Source of the DNA: Chloroflexi bacterium OLB13
Lineage (GTDB): Bacteria > Chloroflexota > Anaerolineae > Aggregatilineales > Phototrophicaceae
Length of the DNA: 64,000 bases
Assembly: GCA_001567485.1 (NCBI GenBank)
Contig: JZRA01000142.1
Location: forward strand, 1 to 64,000
Reading direction: 5' to 3'
Shown here: positions 36,078-44,826 of the stretch, in pieces
Position numbering within the stretch: the stretch's first letter is position 1
How the letters are laid out: every line of letters starts with the position of its first letter
Program-made: the position numbers and the translations under genes
Notes under the pieces: generated by a model
Database searches by the model: none
Told to the model about the DNA's origin: nothing
The model's input: the letters and a program-made list of their open reading frames with translations, nothing else

Positions 36078-36102
36078 GGGGCGCGTCTGGTTTCCGCGCC
36101 CC
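36078..36102 (-). terminator. Hairpin between BMP lipoprotein and ATPase genes
   Basis: GGGGCGCG and CGCGCCCC form an 8-bp stem with a 9-base loop on the minus strand, followed by GTTTGCT. The U tract is short, so partial termination or 3'-end protection of the lipoprotein mRNA is likelier than a full stop. Confidence 0.5.
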
Positions 36103-36123
36103 GCCCCACTGTTCGCCTGTGCG

Positions 36124-37320
36124 CTACTCGCTGGCGCCGATCATGCCGTCAAGAAGCTGCGATAGATACCAGATGTCCTCCAGCGCCACCGGCTCGCCTT
36201 CTTCAGCCAGTACCGTACCGTCTTGCAGCGCCAGCGGCCCCTGCCACAAGTAGATCGAGCCAGCGTTGGCTTCGTCGGTCGCGTAGGCCACAACCTCCGC
36301 CACGAACGCGTCCAGCAGCGCGCGGTTCTCGTCGCTCAGGCCGTCGCCGTAATAGAAGCCGGTGATGGTGCTGCTTTCCGGGTCGGAGATCTCATCCCAC
36401 ACCGGCGGCACCCAGTCCCACGACTGTTCCCACGTCCCCGCCTGAACCGACTCGATAATCGAGACGTACGTCGGCCCCCAGTTGTAGAACGGCACGCCGA
36501 GGCAAGCTTCCGGCGCCTGTGTGCAGCCCGCGATGCTGTTGTACGGCACGGCATATACGCTTTGGCCGTCAGCCTGACGCTGCGCGGCGACCTGCACCAT
36601 CTCGGCCGTGTCGACGCCGCTGAGCACGACGTCCGCGCCGCTGTCGAAGAAGCGGTTGGACTCCTCGGTCACGTCCAGCGTCACGGTCGGGATCGCGAAC
36701 CAGAAGCCGATCCACGTCACGGCGAATTCAAACGCTTCGGGATCGCCGCCCTTCTGCTCCCAGCAGTGCTTGGCGCCGAGGTACGCCGACGACGAAACAC
36801 GCAGGGTCTCGGCGTTGATCAACGGCCCCACATAGCCGAGCTTGCCGGTCTGGCTGGTGAGCGCGGCGGCGCAGCCCGCGATCAAGCGCGGCCATTCGAT
36901 CATCGCCATCAAGTTGCCGAGGTTGGCCGGCGCCGTGCCAGCAAGCACGTCGTCGCCGGAGATGCTGATGAAGGTCACATCAGGATACAGCGGAGCGACG
37001 GCGGCGGTATCTTCCTCGAACGCGTCGGATGTCGTAAAGACGACCTTCGCGCCTTCCTCGACAAATAGGCCGACAACATCCGCGAGGGTCGCCTCAGGCT
37101 TATCGGCCGCGTTCAAGCTCTCGAACACGAGCATCCGTGCGCCGGGGATGTGTTCCTCGACATACAGGCCGCCCTCATAGTGTGCCTGACTCCAGCCACG
37201 GTCATCTTTCGGCCCGACTAGCACCATACCAAACACAAATTCGTCCTGCGTGTGCGCAGGGACGACCGCAATGACGAGCATTATCGACAACAGAGCACTC
37301 AACACCAGCTTACGCAGCAT
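36124..37320 (-). CDS. BMP-family ABC substrate-binding protein
   Basis: The 398-residue protein has a signal peptide (MLRKLVLSALLSIMLVIAVVPAHTQ, no lipobox Cys at its end) and then FGMVLVGPKDDRGWSQAHYEGG, the start of the BMP/PnrA-like fold, with LADVVGLFVEEGAKVVFTTS and GKLGYVGPLINAETLRVSSSAYLGA later on. BMP proteins bind purine nucleosides or related ligands outside the membrane. AAGGGG lies before the ATG. It is followed by the dedicated two-domain ATPase. Confidence 0.85.
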   Translation of the reverse strand: MLRKLVLSALLSIMLVIAVVPAHTQDEFVFGMVLVGPKDDRGWSQAHYEGGLYVEEHIPGARMLVFESLNAADKPEATLADVVGLFVEEGAKVVFTTSDAFEEDTAAVAPLYPDVTFISISGDDVLAGTAPANLGNLMAMIEWPRLIAGCAAALTSQTGKLGYVGPLINAETLRVSSSAYLGAKHCWEQKGGDPEAFEFAVTWIGFWFAIPTVTLDVTEESNRFFDSGADVVLSGVDTAEMVQVAAQRQADGQSVYAVPYNSIAGCTQAPEACLGVPFYNWGPTYVSIIESVQAGTWEQSWDWVPPVWDEISDPESSTITGFYYGDGLSDENRALLDAFVAEVVAYATDEANAGSIYLWQGPLALQDGTVLAEEGEPVALEDIWYLSQLLDGMIGASE

Positions 37321-37489
37321 CGCCGATCCCCTTGTTGATTATGCGAGTTGACCGCCGGTATTGTAGCGAATCTGCGGCCCACAATCAGGCTGTTCGCGAT
37401 GCGAGACGGAAAATCAAGATTGATACGTGAGGAATGAGAGTCAACACCGCGCTGATTCGCTCGATTCATTCCGTATGAGATGCGCCGGG

Positions 37490-37519
37490 TTCACAGCGAT
37501 TCGGAGCAGGGCGTACAAT
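37490..37519 (+). promoter_or_regulatory. Promoter for the GNAT gene at 37571
   Basis: TTCACA (37490-37495) and TACAAT (37514-37519) are 18 bases apart; the start would be near 37526, about 45 bases before ATG 37571. This sets the start downstream of the longer frame beginning at 37427. Confidence 0.55.
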
Positions 37520-37570
37520 CAGAGGGCCAACGGCGCAGAATTCCGTTTCATACTCTCAGGGAAGTTCGCT

Positions 37571-38125
37571 ATGCCGATTACCCTTCATGTCCGCCCCGGT
37601 TTGCTCGTCCGCCCGCTGACCGCCGCCGACGCCGGCCCGTTGTACGAGGTGGTGGAGGCCAACCGCGCCTATCTGCGGCAGTGGCTAACATGGCTTGACG
37701 ACACGCACGGCCCAGACGACGTGCGCAACTTCATCGAACACGGCACGTCGCAGTGGTCGCGCGATGACGGCTATCAAGGCGGGATCATCCTCGATGGAAC
37801 GCCGGTCGGCACGATCGGGATGCACTACGTCAACCGCAGAAACCGGTCGACCGAGGTCGGTTATTGGCTGGCGGAGACCCACGGCAGGCAGGGCATTATG
37901 ACCGATGTCGCGCGTGTGTTCGTCGATGATGCGTTCCAGCGCTGGGACTTGAACCGCGTCGAGATTCGCACGGCGGCGGGCAACCTGCGCAGTCAAGCGG
38001 TGGCGCTCAGGCTCGGCTTCAAGCTGGAGGGCGTGCTGCGCGAGATCTTCAACCACTATGGGACACTGCTCGATATGCACGTGTACGGCATGCTGCGCCG
38101 CGAGTGGGACGCGCTGAAGCTATGA
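37571..38125 (+). CDS. RimJ/RimL-type GNAT acetyltransferase
   Basis: The 184-residue product has the RimJ/L order: LLVRPLTAADAGPLYEVVEANRAYLRQWLTWLD at the N-terminus, GTIGMHYVNRRNRSTEVGYWLAETHGRQGIMTDVARV (strand 4 and acetyl-CoA loop), then NRVEIRTAAGNLRSQAVALRLGFKLEGVLRE, the motif B signature. Such enzymes acetylate ribosomal-protein N-termini or small molecules such as spermidine. ATG 37571 is supported by the promoter just upstream. It overlaps the convergent recF by six bases. Confidence 0.85.
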   Translation: MPITLHVRPGLLVRPLTAADAGPLYEVVEANRAYLRQWLTWLDDTHGPDDVRNFIEHGTSQWSRDDGYQGGIILDGTPVGTIGMHYVNRRNRSTEVGYWLAETHGRQGIMTDVARVFVDDAFQRWDLNRVEIRTAAGNLRSQAVALRLGFKLEGVLREIFNHYGTLLDMHVYGMLRREWDALKL

Positions 38126-39325
38126 CGGCTTGCGGATACGGCCGGCCTCGACTGTCCACACCGGCACATGGCCGAGGAATTCGGCGGGAAAGATGCTGAG
38201 TTCGGCGGTCGTGATGAGCGTCTGGCCGGCATCCTGCACGCGCTCCAGCAGATACTCGCGGCGCTTGGCGTCCAGTTCCGCCGCCACATCATCCAGCAGC
38301 AGGATCGGCGTCTCCCCGGTGCGGTGGCCCATCCACGCACGTTCGGCCAGCTTGAGCGCCAGCACGGCGGTGCGCGCCTGCCCACGGCTTCCGTACAGGC
38401 CAGCGTCACGCTCGTTGATGAGGATGCGCAGCTCGTCGCGATGTGGCCCGCTGAGCGTCACGCCGCGCCGGATCGACTCGCCGCGTTCTAGCTCAAGCTG
38501 TTCGGCGAACTGCGGCGCAACTTCGGCCGCCGAGACCTCGCGGTGCAGGTCGAACCCCAACACCTCGAACGAGCGCTGGCCGTCACCTTCGGCGGTCGGC
38601 ACGAAACTCGGCTGATAGCGCAGCGTCAGCGTTTCGAGCCGGCCTGTCAGGTCGTAATGCACGCGCTGCGCCTCGATCTCCAGCTCGCGCAAGAACATCT
38701 GCCGTCCGGCGATCAACCGCGCGCCGGCCTCGACCAACTGCTCGTCCCAGTACGCCAACTCCTTCGGCTGAGACACCCCCTCACCGATGCGCCGCAGCAG
38801 GGCGTTGCGCTGGGGCAGCGTGCGTTCGTACTGATCGAGCGCTTCGGCGTAATCCGGCACGATCTGGCTGAGCGTCACGTCCATAAAGCGGCGGCGGTCG
38901 GCGGGCGCGCCCTCGATCAATGCCAGATCGCGCGGCAGGAACAGCACGACGGTCGCGACGCCGACGGCCTGCCCGATCCGTTTCTCGACCCCGTTGACCT
39001 TGACCACCTTACGAAAGCGCGGCGAGCCGTCCGGCCCACGCTCGATCATTAGCGTGACCTCAAGCCGTTCGCGGGCGCGGCGTGTCTGCACATCGGCGGC
39101 GACGCGCGCATACGGCAGCGGTTCGTTCTCGGTCGCCCAGTGTAAGAGATGCCGGTCGATCGACGTATACGGCGAGTGCATCGTCGCCAGATAGTAGATC
39201 GACTCGAGGAAGTTCGTCTTGCCCTGCGCGTTCTCACCGTGCAGCACCAGCGCCGTGTTGGGAAGCGCCGTCTCCAAGCGGGCGTAGTTGCGAAAGTTCG
39301 TCAGCGAAAGATAGGCCAGTTGCAT
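38120..39325 (-). CDS. recF: DNA replication and repair protein RecF
   Basis: The 401-residue SMC-like ATPase begins LAYLSLTNFRNYARLE and has Walker A VLHGENAQGKTNFLESIYYL, the signature-like VTLSGPHRDEL and Walker B ILLLDDVAAELD, followed by DAGQTLITTAE. RecF loads RecA at single-strand gaps with RecO and RecR. In many bacteria it sits by dnaA-dnaN-gyrB, but here it lies among unrelated genes, so this is not evidence of an origin. No DnaA boxes were noticed nearby. Confidence 0.95.
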   Translation of the reverse strand: MQLAYLSLTNFRNYARLETALPNTALVLHGENAQGKTNFLESIYYLATMHSPYTSIDRHLLHWATENEPLPYARVAADVQTRRARERLEVTLMIERGPDGSPRFRKVVKVNGVEKRIGQAVGVATVVLFLPRDLALIEGAPADRRRFMDVTLSQIVPDYAEALDQYERTLPQRNALLRRIGEGVSQPKELAYWDEQLVEAGARLIAGRQMFLRELEIEAQRVHYDLTGRLETLTLRYQPSFVPTAEGDGQRSFEVLGFDLHREVSAAEVAPQFAEQLELERGESIRRGVTLSGPHRDELRILINERDAGLYGSRGQARTAVLALKLAERAWMGHRTGETPILLLDDVAAELDAKRREYLLERVQDAGQTLITTAELSIFPAEFLGHVPVWTVEAGRIRKPS

Positions 39326-39370
39326 GAGGCGCTGGTTCCAGAGTGAGGATAAACGGGGCCGAGGTGAAGC

Positions 39371-41421
39371 TCAGCCGCCGACCGTCGCCGAGGCTGTCGG
39401 GAACGGTGAAGGTGTCACGGACGGCGGTGGCGCTGTCGGCGTGTTGGTCGGTGTTTGGGTGGGCAGCGGGGTCGGCACGATCGTCAGCGGCGGCGGCTCA
39501 CGGGTGACGGTCGACGCTGGCGTCAGCGGCGCGACGACGATCTCCCGCAAATCCACCACGCGGAACAGGTCGGCCGGGCAAGCGAAATCCTCCGTATGCG
39601 CCCACGCAGCTGTCCCGTTATCCATCTGCACCGAGAGGAAGTCGCCCGATGACGTGCGGCCGTTCACGATGGACGCCACGCCCTGAGGCAGGCGCATCAA
39701 CACCGCCGCGCCCGCGTCCGGCGCGATCAGCAGCGGCACGTCGCCGTGTACGGACGTACACTGCGGATCGGTCAGGCGCACATCTTCGGTGCGCTCGACC
39801 TCCGTCCCGCGCTCATCCATCACGACGATCCGCACGGTGAAATCGGTCTGCGGCAGAACCGGCCCGGTCGAGAGCGCGGTCTGATCGGGCGCCAGTGGGA
39901 TTTCGGCCGGCAGCCCCAGCGATTCGAGGCCGCGCAGCACCGGCGTGCCGCTGAAGCCGCTGACCGACCAGCGGATCGTCAGGTCTTGGATCACGTTGCG
40001 GAACACGATGCCGGGCTGCACACCCAGCGTCTCGATCACGGCCGGCGTATAGACAGACACCTGCACCGCAGCGTCGACTTGCTGACTGCCGTTCATGGCG
40101 ACCAGCACGAAGGTCGATCGCGATGGCAGCATATTCGAGTCGACCGTCCACGATCCCGCGCCCGGCTCGTCCAAGATCTGCGGCTCGCCGCCGTCCCGGA
40201 TCAGCGCAAGACGCTGCGCATCCCGCACGTCCCACGTCAGTTCGACCGGCTGACCGCGCACGACCTCGGTGGGCTGCGCGGCGAACGCGGCGATCACAGG
40301 CGTCACGGTGCGATTAGTCAGCAGCCCCCACACACCGTACCCGATCAGCACGACGGCCAGCAGCGCCCCGGCAATCGCGGCAAGCCTACTCCACGCGGCA
40401 GCGGCGGATGATCGACCACCTTGCCCGGCACCGCGACGGTGAAATAGGGCTGGGCATCGGCATGGGCGGTAATCACAAAGGCGTGCTCGGCATCCGCGCC
40501 GAACGCGCGCTTTTCTTTCAGCGTGGCCGTCCCGCTGACAACAGCACGCTCGCCCGGCCCAAGCTGCGCGAACGTCTGCGAAAGGCGCAGATTGAGCTTC
40601 CCGTACGCGTCCTGCGCGGTAAGCCGCAGGGCCAACGGCGCGCTGCCGTGGTTATGCAGGTGAAGGCGAAAATTGGAACCGCTGTTGACGCGGCTGGCGC
40701 TGAGCGCGATCCCCAACCCGTTGAACGGCTGAAGCCGCACGGTAAGCATCGCCCGTAAGGCCGCGCGGGGGTCGCGATCCGGCGTGACGGTGACCTGCAC
40801 CGGGTAGCTGCCCGGCCGGCTGTCGCTGTGCCGGATCGGACGCAGGTTAATCATCACGAGGCTGGTATCGCCGGGGTCAACCACGACGGCCGGGCGGTTG
40901 ACACGCACCCAGCTTTGCGGGACACCCTGCACGTCGATCGTGTAACGCTCACTCTCGCGGCCGGTGTTGGTCACGCTGAGTTCGACCGAGATATACGCGC
41001 CGGGCACGACGGTGATATGCGGAAGCTGAAGCTCGATGCGGAACGGCGCGCTCTCGCTGATGATGCGTTGTGTGTCGTCCACCGCCGGGATCATCGGCAG
41101 CGTCGGTGAGTCGTCTACGACCCGGAATACGACGCGCAGCGATCCGAGCTGGATTTCTTCGCCGCCGTTCAGCGGCACCGACGCGCCGGGCTTGACCGCG
41201 ACGCTGTCGACAAACGTCTCGAACTTCTGCGTCAAGGCATGCAGAATCGCGCCTTGCTTGGTGCGGCTCAAGCGCAGATGACTCGCATCCACGCCGTCGT
41301 GGTCAATGACGACCTGAGAGTTACCCAACCGCCCGACATCGGTGACATCATCCGTCAGCAGGGCCGTCTCAACCCGGCCATCCGGCCAGAAGATGTCGAG
41401 CCGTCCGTAGGCTTTCTTCAA
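39371..41421 (-). CDS. FHA-domain membrane protein (one frameshift)
   Basis: TTG 41421 with GGGAG upstream starts a product of about 680 residues. An FHA domain (VGRLGNSQVVIDHDGVDASHLRL, near residues 25-90) binds phosphothreonine. Then come beta-sandwich segments of the COG1470/CARDB type, a single TM helix (AAIAGALLAVVLIGYGVWGLL) and an outer Ig-like plus SH3-like region, ending in a Pro/Thr tail. The frame changes near 40395; the two pieces are joined because the TM helix is read across the break. An FHA domain on one side of the membrane and adhesive modules outside suggest a phosphorylation-linked envelope scaffold. Confidence 0.7.
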
Positions 41422-41513
41422 AGGCGATGCTCCCGTAACCGGCCCGTGCCTCTCTGTTTCTGATTCTAAACCCGAACCGTCCCTGCGACCAGCGACCAGC
41501 GGTACACCGTAGG

Positions 41514-42134
41514 TCAGCCCGACAGCCCGCTGACTCCGCGCAGGATGAGCTGAACGCCGAGCGCCGCCAGCACCACCAGCGATGCCGTCGTCAGCCAACG
41601 TGTCAGCCGCGCATCAACCCCGCGCAGCCGGTCGAACATCACGACGAACAGCGCCATCAGGCCGAGAAAGACGCCGTAGAACGCCAGCAGGAACAACACC
41701 CCGCCCACCGCCGATATCGTGAACGCCTCGACCAGCAGCGGGCCAGTCATCGTTCCCCAGAAGATATACGGCGCGGGGTTGAGCAGGTTGACGGCGATGC
41801 CGCGCAGCAGTGTCTCGCGCGTGACCTTCGCGCTGGCTTGCGGATCGTAAGACGTCGGCCGGCGCAGCGATTGATAGGCGCGCCACGCGATAAAGAACAC
41901 CGCCACGCCGCCGATGATATTCAGCAGCGGCGCAAAGACCGGCGGCAGACTGCTGAGCAGCACCACCATCAGCACGATGATCGGCGCGTCCGTCAGCAGT
42001 GGGGTCAAAACGATCAGCAGGCCGTAACGCCAGCCCTGTGTCAGCGTCACGCTCATCAGCAGCATGTGCAGCGAGCCAAAGCTTGTGCCGGCGGCAAAGC
42101 CAAAGCTCGCTGCTTGTGTCAGCAGTGCAGTCAC
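41514..42134 (-). CDS. LysE/RhtB-family exporter
   Basis: GTG 42134 starts a 206-residue protein with six TM helices. GFAAGTSFGSLHMLLMSVTLTQGWRYGLLIVLTPLLTDAPII holds the LysE N-terminal signature, with the conserved Pro/Asp-Ala region, and LLRGIAVNLLNPAPYIFWGTMTGP the second conserved motif. The family exports amino acids such as lysine, arginine, threonine or homoserine lactones; substrate unknown. It stands alone between the FHA gene and a GNAT gene. Confidence 0.82.
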   Translation of the reverse strand: MTALLTQAASFGFAAGTSFGSLHMLLMSVTLTQGWRYGLLIVLTPLLTDAPIIVLMVVLLSSLPPVFAPLLNIIGGVAVFFIAWRAYQSLRRPTSYDPQASAKVTRETLLRGIAVNLLNPAPYIFWGTMTGPLLVEAFTISAVGGVLFLLAFYGVFLGLMALFVVMFDRLRGVDARLTRWLTTASLVVLAALGVQLILRGVSGLSG

Positions 42135-42207
42135 ACCCTGTCCATTCGATGGTCGAGTCCCGTTCGCAAGGCGGGATTATACAGCACGGCTGCGTGACTG
42201 TGCCGGT

Positions 42208-43137
42208 CTATTCAAACGTCTTGCGCCACGCCACGCCGCGATACACGCCGCTGAACCCGAAGTCATCATACAGCTTGTTGGCGGCTTCCAAACCACCGGT
42301 CTCCACCGTGATGTCAACGGCGCCAAGCGCCTGCACACGCCGCATCCCTTCTTGAATCAACGTATGCGCAAGGCCGTGACGCCGGTGATCGGGGTGTGTG
42401 CATACCGGCTCGATGATGGCACGACCGCTTTCCGTGTCGATCGTCAGGCCGACCAGCGCGGCGAACGAGCCGTCCGGCGCCTCGGCAACGAGGTTCAGGT
42501 CGGCACGGTACGACGGCGATTCGGTGGCGAAGGTGTGAAACTCGGCCGCGGTGTGGGATGTCCGGTTGAATCCCGCGTTCAGCACAGCGGCGACACGCGC
42601 GCAGTCTGCCATGGTGTCCTCGGTACTGCGCAGCACATACGGGGCCGCGATCCGGGGCACTAGAATCTCGCGATGGCTCATGCGCATGTGCCGCACGACC
42701 ATGAGGGCGTCGGTCGGCGCATAGCCGCGGCTCCGCAGCAGGTTTTGGCGCGTGACATCGTAATCGAACACCCACGTCAGCAGAGAATCGCCGGCCAGAT
42801 TCTGCTCTGCCCACGCGAACATATCGTCTTCGATGTCGGCGCGGAAATCGGGGTGAATCTCCAGATAGACTTCGCCGGGGTCTTCGGGGTGGGCGGCGCC
42901 GACAAGCTGACCGTCGACGGTCTCCCAAAGATGCAGCTGCTGAGACCATTCAGGCGTGATGTCACTGCATTCACGGTGGAAACGCCAGCCGTCCCAGCGG
43001 CGGATGTCCCACGTCCAGCCGACCGGTGTATCGGCCAGCGTATCGATCAATAATCGTCGGACACGCCAAAAGTCGGTTTCGTCACGAAACGGCCGCGACG
43101 TATATTCCGCGGATGGGGTAATGATGGTGCGACTCAT
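42208..43137 (-). CDS. Tandem GNAT acetyltransferase
   Basis: The 309-residue protein has two GNAT-like halves. The first (residues 15-140) is degenerate: a LEIHPDFRADIEDDMFAWAEQ segment lacks a clear acetyl-CoA loop. The second (150-305) has EPVCTHPDHRRHGLAHTLIQEGMRRVQALGA, a proper R/Q-x-x-G-x-G/A-type loop, and GGLEAANKLYDDFGFSGVYRGVAW. Such tandem forms are known for mycothiol synthase-like and related enzymes. Substrate unknown. Confidence 0.78.
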   Translation of the reverse strand: MSRTIITPSAEYTSRPFRDETDFWRVRRLLIDTLADTPVGWTWDIRRWDGWRFHRECSDITPEWSQQLHLWETVDGQLVGAAHPEDPGEVYLEIHPDFRADIEDDMFAWAEQNLAGDSLLTWVFDYDVTRQNLLRSRGYAPTDALMVVRHMRMSHREILVPRIAAPYVLRSTEDTMADCARVAAVLNAGFNRTSHTAAEFHTFATESPSYRADLNLVAEAPDGSFAALVGLTIDTESGRAIIEPVCTHPDHRRHGLAHTLIQEGMRRVQALGAVDITVETGGLEAANKLYDDFGFSGVYRGVAWRKTFE

Positions 43138-43619
43138 ACGAGATGCGCTCTCTTGCCCGCTTCAGGGCAGCACTTATTCTTCCTGAGAAGGATTGATTGC
43201 GCGGCTCACATGATCATCACGCGGGAGGATTTTTCCGGGGTGACGCACGGCTAAGCCGTACAACCAATGACACACCGGCAGCCGGTGCGTACTGCAAGGC
43301 AGTTTATTCATTGGCGTTGCTCGCGTCGTAGACTGCTGGAAAAGCACCCCCGGGGGTCGACAAAAGTCGATGGATTAACGTACGTGACAACTCAAAATCA
43401 TTCTGCGACCAAGATCGGTCGGGGTACACGCGCCGTATGCGATGCCAGCACACCGCATCGCGTGCAAGTTTATTCTACCATGCTTCACGGAAAGAGTCGT
43501 AGCACCAAGCAAGTCGGGAACAGGCCAGCGTCGTGAATCCGTAGCAAAAGCGCGCTGTCAGCCGCCTCAAACTGCGTCCTCCGCCATGCCGCATCATCCA
43601 AACTGGATTGGGGCAAGGA
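43138..43619. other. Intergenic region without a supported gene
   Basis: This 482-base gap has no frame with good codon pattern and start site. It contains two short palindromes, ACGGCTAAGCCGT at 43247-43259 and CACCGGC/GCCGGTG at 43273-43287, that could fold in the RNA. Base composition is less GC-rich toward 43380-43520. I saw no tRNA, terminator with U tract, or repeat. Confidence 0.5.
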
Positions 43620-44552
43620 CTATTTTGCGGTCGCCTTTCGCAACCAGTCCAATGCGCCTTTGGTTTCCACCCACCCACGGGCGCCATTAAGCACATAGTC
43701 CATCGCTTCAAATTGGTCACCGGGGGAGTAGAAGGGCGGCATCTTTTTGGGCATCGGCTTTCGACGAAGTAGAAACGCCGGCACATGCGGGTTGGATTCC
43801 ATCGCTCTACGCAGCAGTTCGCCCGCCGTGCTGCTTGCCCCCCTCAAACGAAACTCAAACAGTACGGCGCTGTATTGCACCGAAGGGCTCCAATCATGGC
43901 TGTACTGTGTCAGCATCTGTTCCAAGCGGCTGTGATCGTTCAACTCAAGCAGCAGCGGGATATACCTGTCGCGTACCCCCTGATTGTCTTCCGGATTGAG
44001 TTCGAGCATCTCGGCCATGTGCGATGCTGCCGCCTCTCGCTCACCGAGCCGCAACAGTACATCCGCCAGACCGAACCGAGCGTGCATATAAGGACGAGTC
44101 TCTAAAATCCCCCAGAAACTGCCCTTGTACTTTTTGAAGTTACGACCGAGGACTCGCTCACCCGCAGCGACTCCCTGCTCAAACCGTTCACGCGCTTCCT
44201 TAAGGGACTTCGCGTGCTGCGCCAGCAGGATATGGGCGTCTACACAATCCGGAGAGAGTTCCAGCGCTTTGTGCGCAAGCCGCAAAGCATCTTTCAGCTG
44301 CGGTGCTTCCCAAGCCTGTTTCATCAACTGCTCCGCCTCTTCCAGGGGTGTTTGTGGAGCAGAACCGAAGAAAGGCACTCTGCTCGCCTTGAGTATTCCG
44401 CGTATGAGACCGCCTATCGTTTCGGGTGGCTTGATGCGTTGCTCATTGAGCATCTTCCGCAGATCGGCCACCATCTCATCAGCGTCGGCCTTATCCGAGG
44501 CAACTGGGTCACCCTTTGGCGCACGCTGCATGTTCCGCTTCTTCTTTGCCAC
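43620..44552 (-). CDS. TPR-like protein with ETRPYM block
   Basis: The 310-residue protein has a basic N-terminus (MAKKKRNMQRA), then helical repeats: ALRLAHKALELSPDCVDAHILLAQHAKS is a clear TPR pair. FKKYKGSFWGILETRPYMHARFGLADVLLRLGEREAAASHMAEMLELNPEDNQGVRDRYIPLLLEL is a conserved block of bacterial TPR proteins that are sometimes compared to ST7. It ends in a W-rich helix (GARGWVETKGALDWLRKA). Likely a protein-protein adaptor. It is divergent from the radical-SAM gene. Confidence 0.65.
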   Translation of the reverse strand: MAKKKRNMQRAPKGDPVASDKADADEMVADLRKMLNEQRIKPPETIGGLIRGILKASRVPFFGSAPQTPLEEAEQLMKQAWEAPQLKDALRLAHKALELSPDCVDAHILLAQHAKSLKEARERFEQGVAAGERVLGRNFKKYKGSFWGILETRPYMHARFGLADVLLRLGEREAAASHMAEMLELNPEDNQGVRDRYIPLLLELNDHSRLEQMLTQYSHDWSPSVQYSAVLFEFRLRGASSTAGELLRRAMESNPHVPAFLLRRKPMPKKMPPFYSPGDQFEAMDYVLNGARGWVETKGALDWLRKATAK

Positions 44553-44711
44553 CGGCGTATATTCCGTTTATGAGCCACGGTGTTGAGTATAACACCGAGC
44601 CGGCTCTCCACGCTCAGGATGTCCCGCATAGAGGCGCTGTTGGTCAATGGGCCAGACGCGCGACATTCAGCGTCCGCGAAACCGCCCGCCAACGGATGCT
44701 CCGACGGGCCG

Positions 44712-44727
44712 CGTGACCTGAGTCACA
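44712..44727 (+). promoter_or_regulatory. CRP/FNR-like operator upstream of the radical-SAM gene
   Basis: CGTGACCTGAGTCACA matches nine of the ten fixed positions of the CRP consensus TGTGA-N6-TCACA and is a near perfect inverted repeat. Its centre is 41-42 bases before a start predicted from a -10-like CATAGT at 44749-44754, the class II activator position. The rest of 44553-44826 shows no gene. Confidence 0.45.
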
Positions 44728-44826
44728 TTTAACCGGGAGCCTCCGGGGCATAGTAGGCATACACTCCGGCGAGATCCCTCGAATTTTCGTATTTGCAGTG
44801 TTCAGTTCCAGAGAACGGCAGGAAAC

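Noticed and set aside
38120-39325. Origin of replication near recF.
   Set aside because: No dnaA, dnaN or gyrB neighbours and no cluster of DnaA boxes were noticed.
43138-43619. Possible small genes in the 482-base gap.
   Set aside because: The available frames lack ribosome sites and have amino-acid composition unlike the surrounding proteins.
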